56,545 nt of DNA from Betaproteobacteria bacterium (GTDB taxonomy: Bacteria; Pseudomonadota; Gammaproteobacteria; Burkholderiales; Burkholderiaceae_F): positions 1-56,545 of the forward strand of contig BOKW01000011.1 of assembly GCA_016861185.1 (NCBI GenBank), written 5' to 3'. Made by a program: the position numbers and the translations under genes. A model generated the notes under the pieces. It worked only from the letters and a program-made list of their open reading frames with translations. It ran no database searches and was not told the DNA's origin. How positions within the stretch are numbered: the stretch's first letter is position 1; the number at the start of each line of letters is the position of its first letter. This document shows positions 50,980-56,545 of the stretch, one piece after another.

Positions 50980-53259
50980 ATGCAATCGACGAAAAGAAGA
51001 CGGCACAAGCAGACCATCGTCATTCGGCTGCTCGCCGCGCTCGTCGCCGCACTCGCCGGCAGCGGCGCGCTTGCGCAAACAGATGCGAGCGCGGAGGGCG
51101 CGCAGCTCAAGGAAGTCGTCGTCACCGCCACGCGCACCGAGGCCGAAGCGCAGAAAGTGCCGGCGACAATCACGCGCATCACGCGCGAAGACCTCGACCG
51201 CCGACTGCCGGCCGACGAAGCGGAGTTGTTCGAGAACGAGCCCGACGTGGCGTTCGGCCGCGACACGCGCCGTTTCGGCGCGACGCGCCCGAACATCCGC
51301 GGCATCGAGGACAACCGCGTGCTGCAGTTGGTCGACGGCGTGCGCCTGCCGAACTTCTTCAACAGCGGCGGGCCGACCAACTTCACGATGAACGCACCCC
51401 TCGGCCCGTCGGCGGAATTCCTCAAGCGCGTCGAGATCCTGCGCGGGCCGGCGTCGAGTCTGTACGGGTCGGACGCGATCGGCGGTGTGGTCGGGTTTAG
51501 GACGCTCGATCCGGCCGATCTGCTCGCGCCGGACGCCGGACTCGGCCGGCGTGCACGCGCCGGCTACGCCGGTGCGCACGAAGGCGCGACAGCAACGGTG
51601 CTGGGCGCCCTGCGCGGGGGCGCGACCGAATGGCTGCTCGGCTACACGCACACGCGGGCGCGCGAGTTCGACAACAAGGGCGATGCCGATACGGTGTCCG
51701 CGGTGCGCACGCGCCCGAATCCGCAGCACGTGCGCGACCGCGGCGTGATCGCCAAGGCGGTGCTGCGCGCCGCCGCGCGTCACCGGCTCGCGCTGACGGT
51801 CGAAGGGCGCGACCAGGACGCGGACGTGCAGGTGCTGCGGCTGTCTTCTGCACTGCCCAAGGTAACGGCCTCCAGCGGCGACGATCACACGCGCCGCGCG
51901 CGCGCCGGCCTGCAGTGGGAGCACCGCGGCAGCTGGTACGAGCGCCTGACCGCGCACCTGTATCACCAGCAGACCGAGACCGAGAACGTCAACCGCCAGA
52001 ACCGCACGAACACGTCGGCGACCTGTTCGGCGGTGGCCGGCACCGGCAACGACTGCCGCGTCGCGCAGGACTTCTTCTTCGAGCAGACCGCTACCGGCGG
52101 CGGCGTGCAGGTCGAAAAGGTGCTCGGCGAGCGGCAGTTGTTCGTGTTCGGCGTCGATCTGGCGCGCGTGCGCACCGAGGAGCTGCGCGACGCGCGCGTG
52201 TGGAACCTGACGACCGGGACGTTCAGCAGATCGCTCGCCGGCGACACCTTCCCGCTGCGCGACTTCGCGCCGGGCACCACCGATACGGTAGGCGTGTTCG
52301 TGCAGGACGAAATCGCCGGGCTTGCGGGCGGCCGGCTGACGCTCGTACCAGGGCTGCGCTACGACTGGCGCCGGCTCGAACCGCAAGTCGATGCCTTGTC
52401 GCAAGCCGTGCTCGCGGCGATCGGCAGGCAGGCCGTGGCGCAGACCGACGGCGCCGTTTCGCCGAAGCTCGCGGCCTCCTGGCAGTTCATGCCGGCGCTA
52501 TCGGCCTACGGTCAGATCGTGCGCGGCTTCCGCGCGCCGAACTACGAAGAGGTCAACGGCCATTTCCGCAACGCTGCGCAGAGCTACGGCATCTCGCCCA
52601 ATCCGAACCTGCAGCCTGAAACGAGCACCGGCGTCGAACTGGGGCTGCGCTACGGCGGCCCCGCGCTGCGCGCGCAGTTGGCCGCGTTCGACAACCGCTA
52701 CAAGAGCTTCATCACGACCGTGCAACTGGTCTGCCCCGGCGATCCGAACTGCATCGCCGGTCTGGGCACGACCTTCATGCCAAGCAATCGCTCGCGCGTG
52801 CGGATCTACGGCGCCGAGGCGCGCTTTGCGTGGGACATCGCGTCCGGCTGGCGCGCCTCCGGCGCGATCGCCCACGCACGCGGCAGCGACGAGACGAGCG
52901 GGCGGCCGCTCGACAGCGTGGAGCCGACGCGCTGGCTGCTCGCGCTCGCGCGCGAGGATCAACGCTGGGGCGCCGAGGCGACGCTGCGCGCGGCCGCCGC
53001 GGTCAAGCGCGCCGACGATTTCAGCGGCCCGACCTTCGCGCCGTGGTTCCGCCCGCCGGGCTACGAGGCGCTCGATCTGGCGGCGTGGTTTACGCCGGCG
53101 CCGCGCCTGCGCCTCGCGCTGGCGGTCAACAACGTCTTCGACCGCAAGTACTGGTTGTGGAGCGACATTCGTCTCGCCGACGCGCGCAATCCGGCCGGCG
53201 TGGATTTCTACTCGCAGCCGGGCCGCAACATCGCGGCGCGCGTCGAATACGCGTTCTGA
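50980..53259 (+). CDS. hmuR: TonB-dependent haem/haemoglobin receptor
   Basis: The 759-aa outer-membrane protein has a signal peptide (to about residue 36), a plug domain (LKEVVVTATRTEAEAQ, GIEDNRVLQLVDGVRLPNFF, YGSDAIGGVVGFRT) and a 22-strand barrel ending in the aromatic VEYAF. The haem-receptor motifs FRAP (517-520) and NPNL (541-544) flank a conserved His528. Two external cysteine pairs occur in the barrel. It passes haem to the periplasm using TonB energy, for HmuT and HmuUV downstream. Confidence 0.94.
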   Translation: MQSTKRRRHKQTIVIRLLAALVAALAGSGALAQTDASAEGAQLKEVVVTATRTEAEAQKVPATITRITREDLDRRLPADEAELFENEPDVAFGRDTRRFGATRPNIRGIEDNRVLQLVDGVRLPNFFNSGGPTNFTMNAPLGPSAEFLKRVEILRGPASSLYGSDAIGGVVGFRTLDPADLLAPDAGLGRRARAGYAGAHEGATATVLGALRGGATEWLLGYTHTRAREFDNKGDADTVSAVRTRPNPQHVRDRGVIAKAVLRAAARHRLALTVEGRDQDADVQVLRLSSALPKVTASSGDDHTRRARAGLQWEHRGSWYERLTAHLYHQQTETENVNRQNRTNTSATCSAVAGTGNDCRVAQDFFFEQTATGGGVQVEKVLGERQLFVFGVDLARVRTEELRDARVWNLTTGTFSRSLAGDTFPLRDFAPGTTDTVGVFVQDEIAGLAGGRLTLVPGLRYDWRRLEPQVDALSQAVLAAIGRQAVAQTDGAVSPKLAASWQFMPALSAYGQIVRGFRAPNYEEVNGHFRNAAQSYGISPNPNLQPETSTGVELGLRYGGPALRAQLAAFDNRYKSFITTVQLVCPGDPNCIAGLGTTFMPSNRSRVRIYGAEARFAWDIASGWRASGAIAHARGSDETSGRPLDSVEPTRWLLALAREDQRWGAEATLRAAAAVKRADDFSGPTFAPWFRPPGYEALDLAAWFTPAPRLRLALAVNNVFDRKYWLWSDIRLADARNPAGVDFYSQPGRNIAARVEYAF

Positions 53260-53274
53260 AAGGAGGTCATTCAC

Positions 53275-54363
53275 ATGCAGACCGAACCGATATCGTCGCC
53301 GCCTGCGGCGAGCGCCGATCCGCAGGCGTTGTACGCGGCGTTTCACGCGTTGCGCCGCGATCGGAAGCTGCGGCATCGCGACGCCGCGCGCGCGCTCGGC
53401 GTCAGCGAATGCGAAGCGGTGGCGGCGGCGGTTGGGCAGCGCGGGCCGACGTCGTGCGTGCGGCTCGCCGGGCCCTGGCCCGCGCTGTTCGAACAGATGC
53501 CCCGACTCGGACGCGTGCTGGCGCTGACGCGCAACGACACGACCGTACACGAGAAGACCGGCTGCTTCGAGAACATGTCGCACGAAGGGCAGATGGGGCT
53601 GGCATTGGGCCGCGACATCGACCTGCGCATCTTCTATTCGCGCTGGGCGCACGGCTACGCGGTGAGCGAGGAAATCGCGCGCGGCGTGCGGCGCAGCTTG
53701 CAGTTCTTCGATGCGCACGGCGTGGCCGTGCACAAGGTGTTCCTGCGCGACGGCTCGGACGTCGCGGCCTTCTCCGATCTCGTCGAACGCCACGCGAGCT
53801 TCGACCAGCGCCCCGGCGAGCGTGTGCAACCCGGCGCCGCGCCGGCCGAGCCGGTTGCGGACGACGAGATCGACGTGGCGGCGTTTCACGCGGCGTGGCA
53901 GGCGCTCGCCGACACGCACGAGTTTTTCCCGCTGCTGCGCCGGTTCGGGCTCGCGCGCCAGCAGGCGCTGCGGCTGGCGCCGCCCGACTTCGCGTACCGC
54001 GTTCCGACCGACGCCGCGCGGCGGCTGCTGCAGCAGGCGGCGCGCGGCGGCGTGTCGATCATGTGCTTCGTCGGCAACCCGGGAGTGATCCAGATCCACA
54101 CCGGCTGCGTGCAGCGGGTCGAGGTGATGGGGCCGTGGCTGAACGTGCTCGATCCCGGCTTCAATCTGCATCTGCGCGAGGACGCGATCGCCGCGGCCTG
54201 GGTGGTGAAGAAGCCGACGCGCGACGGGCACGTGACGTCGCTCGAGCTATTCGACGCCGCGGGCGGCACGATGGCGATGTTCTTCGGCGAGCGCAAACCC
54301 GGCAGCGCGGAGCGCGCCGATTGGCGCGCGCTCGTCGAGTTGTTGCCGCACCGGGACGGGTGA
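53275..54363 (+). CDS. hmuS: Hemin-degrading/haem-carrier protein HmuS (HemS/ChuS family)
   Basis: The 362-aa cytoplasmic protein is an internally duplicated HemS fold: the N-half contains RNDTTVHEKTGCFENMS and the C-half FVGNPGVIQIHTGCV followed by WLNVLDPGFNLHLREDAIAAAWVVKKPTRDG. AAGGAGGTC lies 9 bp before the ATG. Members store or degrade haem after import. It lies between the receptor and the periplasmic haem-binding protein, the usual order. Confidence 0.95.
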   Translation: MQTEPISSPPAASADPQALYAAFHALRRDRKLRHRDAARALGVSECEAVAAAVGQRGPTSCVRLAGPWPALFEQMPRLGRVLALTRNDTTVHEKTGCFENMSHEGQMGLALGRDIDLRIFYSRWAHGYAVSEEIARGVRRSLQFFDAHGVAVHKVFLRDGSDVAAFSDLVERHASFDQRPGERVQPGAAPAEPVADDEIDVAAFHAAWQALADTHEFFPLLRRFGLARQQALRLAPPDFAYRVPTDAARRLLQQAARGGVSIMCFVGNPGVIQIHTGCVQRVEVMGPWLNVLDPGFNLHLREDAIAAAWVVKKPTRDGHVTSLELFDAAGGTMAMFFGERKPGSAERADWRALVELLPHRDG

Positions 54364-54368
54364 GCGCG

Positions 54369-55226
54369 ATGGATGCGCGACGACGCGCGTTGACGGTCGC
54401 GGCAGCGCTGTGTTTGGCTGCGTCGCGTGCGCGCGCCGCTGATCCCGGCGCGCCGCGCGTCGTGACGGTCGGCGGTGCGCTGACCGAAATCGTCTACGCG
54501 CTCGGTGCCGAGGCGCTGCTCGTCGGCACCGACACGACGAGCCTGTATCCGGAGGCGGCGCGGGCGACGCCGAAAGTCGGCTACGCGCGCGCGCTGTCGG
54601 CCGAGGGCGTGCTGTCGCTGCGGCCCACCGTGCTGATCGCCACCGCGGAGGCCGGTCCGCCGGCCGTGCTCGCGCAGCTCGAAGCCGCCGGCGTGCGGCT
54701 CGTGCGCGGCGACGGCGGGCATTCGATCGATGCGCTGTTGCGCAACGTGCGGACGGTCGGCGCCGCGCTCGGCCGCAGCGAGCAGGCGCGCAAGCTTGCG
54801 GCGCAGGTCGAGCAGCAGTGGCGCGCGACGGCAGCGCGCATCGCACCGCGCACGCCGGCGCCGCGCGTGCTGTTCGTGCTGTCGCACGTGGCGACCAACG
54901 TGCAGGTGGCGGGCGAAGGCACGGCGGCAGCCGCGATGATCGCGCTGGCCGCGGCGCGCAACGCGCTGACCGGTTTTTCCGGCTATCGCCCGCTGACCGC
55001 CGAGGCGGCGGTGGCCGCCGCGCCCGAGTTCATCCTCACCACGACGCAGGGCGCGGAAGCGCTCGGCGGCGCCGAGCGGCTGCTCGCGCAGCGTGGACTC
55101 GCACTGACACCGGCGGCCCGCGCGCGCCGCGTGCTGGCGCTCGACGCGTTGTATCTGCTGGGTTTCGGCCCGCGCATGCCGCAGGCGGTGGCCGAGGTGG
55201 CGCGCTTCGCGGGGACGTGGGCATGA
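54369..55226 (+). CDS. hmuT: Periplasmic haem-binding protein (HmuT)
   Basis: The 285-aa class III (cobalamin/haem-type) periplasmic binding protein has a short signal peptide (MDARRRALTVAAALCLAASRARA). The start of the fold is RVVTVGGALTEIVYALGAEALLVGTDTTSLYP, and KVGYARALSAEGVLSLRPTVLI follows. It receives haem from HmuR and delivers it to HmuUV. The ATG at 54369 lies 5 bp after the hmuS stop; the stop overlaps the hmuU ATG. Confidence 0.94.
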   Translation: MDARRRALTVAAALCLAASRARAADPGAPRVVTVGGALTEIVYALGAEALLVGTDTTSLYPEAARATPKVGYARALSAEGVLSLRPTVLIATAEAGPPAVLAQLEAAGVRLVRGDGGHSIDALLRNVRTVGAALGRSEQARKLAAQVEQQWRATAARIAPRTPAPRVLFVLSHVATNVQVAGEGTAAAAMIALAAARNALTGFSGYRPLTAEAAVAAAPEFILTTTQGAEALGGAERLLAQRGLALTPAARARRVLALDALYLLGFGPRMPQAVAEVARFAGTWA

Positions 55227-56332
55227 ACGCGGCCGCGCCGACGATCGGCGCCGCCGCGCGCCGCCGCGGCGAGCCGCGCGCGCACCGGCTGCCCGCGTCG
55301 GTCGTGCTGCCCGCACTGGCGCTGGCGCTCGCCGTCGTCGCGGTGTTCGCGATCGGCCACGGCGCCTACCGCATCGCGCCGGCGGATGTGCTGCGCATCC
55401 TCGGCGAGCGCGCGCTCGGGCTCGCGCTCGGTGCCGACGCCCAGCAGGCGGCCGTGCTGACCACGATCCGCCTGCCGCGGGTGCTGCTCGCCGTGCTGAC
55501 CGGCGCGGGGCTGGCGGTCGCAGGCAGCCTGATGCAGGGACTGTTTCGCAATCCGCTCGCCGATCCTTCGCTGATCGGCGTTTCGGCCGGCGCAGCGCTC
55601 GCCGCGGCGAGCGTCATCGTGCTCGGTGCCTCGTGGCTGCCCGGCCCGCTGCGCGCAAACGCCTTGGCCGTGAGCACGCTGCCGCTGGCGGCGTTCGCGG
55701 GCAGCCTGGCCGTCACCGTGCTCGTCTATCGGATCGGCCGCGCGCAGGGCGTGCTGTCGCTGCCGATCACGCTGCTGGCGGGAATCGCGGTGAACGCGAT
55801 GGCGATGGCCGGCGTCGGGCTGCTCACCTACGTCGCGAGCGACGAGCAGTTGCGCACGCTGGCGTTCTGGAACCTCGGCTCGCTCGCCGCCGCGACTTGG
55901 TCGACGCTCTCCGCCGTGGCCCCGCCGGTTGTGCTGGCGCTGGCGGCGGCCTGGCGGTTGGCGGCGCCGCTGAACGCGCTGGCGCTGGGCGAGGCGCGCG
56001 CCGAACACCTGGGGGTGGACGTGCCGCGCACCAAGCGGCGCGCGATCGTGCTCGCCGCGCTCGCCACCGGCAGCCTGGTTTCGATGACCGGCGTGATCGG
56101 CTTCATCGGCCTGGTCGCCCCGCACCTGGTGCGGCTGATGTGCGGGCCGGATCACCGCATCGTGCTGCCCGGCGCGGCGCTGCTGGGCGCGGTGCTGGTG
56201 CCGGCTGCGGATGTGGTCGCGCGCACGAGCGTGGCGCCGGCCGAGCTGCCGATCGGCATTCTGACAGCCGCCCTCGGCGCGCCGTTTTTCCTGTTGCTGT
56301 TGCTGCGGCATCGTGCCGCCGGGAGCCTCTGA
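55223..56332 (+). CDS. hmuU: Haem ABC transporter permease (HmuU)
   Basis: The 369-aa FecCD-family permease has about ten membrane helices. Signatures include IRLPRVLLAVLTGAGLAVAGSLMQGLFRNPLADPSLIG and the cytoplasmic-loop GVIGFIGLVAPHLVRLMCGPDHR. The ATG at 55223 overlaps the hmuT stop (ATGA), and its own stop overlaps the hmuV ATG (TGATG). Confidence 0.95.
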   Translation: MNAAAPTIGAAARRRGEPRAHRLPASVVLPALALALAVVAVFAIGHGAYRIAPADVLRILGERALGLALGADAQQAAVLTTIRLPRVLLAVLTGAGLAVAGSLMQGLFRNPLADPSLIGVSAGAALAAASVIVLGASWLPGPLRANALAVSTLPLAAFAGSLAVTVLVYRIGRAQGVLSLPITLLAGIAVNAMAMAGVGLLTYVASDEQLRTLAFWNLGSLAAATWSTLSAVAPPVVLALAAAWRLAAPLNALALGEARAEHLGVDVPRTKRRAIVLAALATGSLVSMTGVIGFIGLVAPHLVRLMCGPDHRIVLPGAALLGAVLVPAADVVARTSVAPAELPIGILTAALGAPFFLLLLLRHRAAGSL

Positions 56333-56545
56333 TGCTCGCCTGCTCTTCGTTTTCGGTGCGCGCCGGCTGGCGCCTGCTGCTCAAGGACATCGACCTCGCG
56401 GTGCGCGCCGGCGAGTTCGTCGCGGTGCTCGGCGAAAACGGCGCCGGCAAGACCACGCTGCTGCGCGCGCTCGCGGGCGAGTCGCTGGCGCCGCTGCGCG
56501 CCGGCGGACGCGTCGAGCTGGCCGGCCGGCCGATCGACGCGTGGC
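56332..56545 (+). CDS. hmuV: Haem ABC transporter ATP-binding protein (HmuV), N-terminal part
   Basis: The first 71 codons are in the window; the gene continues beyond the right edge. Walker A is GENGAGKTT, preceded by a VRAGEFVAVL segment usual for HmuV/FecE-type ATPases. Its position directly after hmuU makes HmuV the clear choice. Confidence 0.9.
   Translation, partial: MLACSSFSVRAGWRLLLKDIDLAVRAGEFVAVLGENGAGKTTLLRALAGESLAPLRAGGRVELAGRPIDAW

Overview
The window is GC-rich, gene-dense chromosomal DNA from a betaproteobacterium, most likely Burkholderiales. The evidence is the rarA-serS order, the mixed GTG/TTG starts, the MoxR/DUF58/TgpA block, the TRAP and Liv-type transporters and a Bordetella-like haem-uptake operon. 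I saw no phage, insertion sequence, CRISPR array or rRNA. All assignments come from reading the sequence and translations; no database search was run.

Layout. 1-2.2 kb: end of rarA, then serS. 2.2-3.0 kb: a tRNA-Ser(CGA) gene surrounded by 5' and 3' tRNA remnants and a 126-bp direct repeat. 3.0-8.6 kb: acetate module (acetyl-CoA synthetase, small membrane protein, TPR protein, two-part Na+/solute symporter), then a tRNA-Ser(GGA). 8.8-11.8 kb: ferric-iron ABC transporter ATPase and permease, divergent around a Fur-like site. 11.8-22.8 kb: a MarR regulator and a catabolic cluster converging on gentisate: 2Fe-2S/FAD reductase, SDR, a lone PaaA-like diiron protein, gentisate 1,2-dioxygenase, an unknown 176-aa protein, fumarylpyruvate hydrolase, an NDP-forming acyl-CoA ligase-like protein, a TRAP transporter and a zeta-GST isomerase. 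23.2-28.7 kb: complete Liv-type ABC transporter. 28.7-33.8 kb (minus strand): MoxR-DUF58-TgpA-MltB. 33.8-37.3 kb: HDAC-family deacetylase, acyl-CoA ligase, crotonase. 37.3-47.5 kb: membrane protein, an in-frame fusion of ornithine aminotransferase to an arginine dihydrolase/DDAH-like domain, HD-type protein, Lrp regulator, MFS transporter, HbpS-like protein, DUF218 protein, PrpE and a response regulator. 47.6-56.5 kb: NlpC/P60 protein, FbpA behind a second Fur-like site, hemP, tonB, a small orphan, haem receptor, hmuS, hmuT, hmuU and the start of hmuV.

How the parts work together. Iron acquisition sits at two places: fbpC/fbpB at 9-12 kb and fbpA plus haem uptake at 48-56 kb, each with a Fur-like box, so the two halves of one ferric transporter appear to be separated by about 37 kb. 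Carbon use is the other theme: acetate and propionate activation and an aromatic route through gentisate to fumarate and pyruvate.

The best candidate for something not well described is the 12.3-22.8 kb cluster. A single ferritin-like diiron protein with its own reductase and none of the other Paa subunits sits directly beside gentisate ring cleavage, with an unrecognised small protein and a CoA ligase-like protein, behind a promoter embedded in two adjacent perfect palindromes. The aminotransferase-hydrolase fusion at 38.3-40.5 kb is the second.
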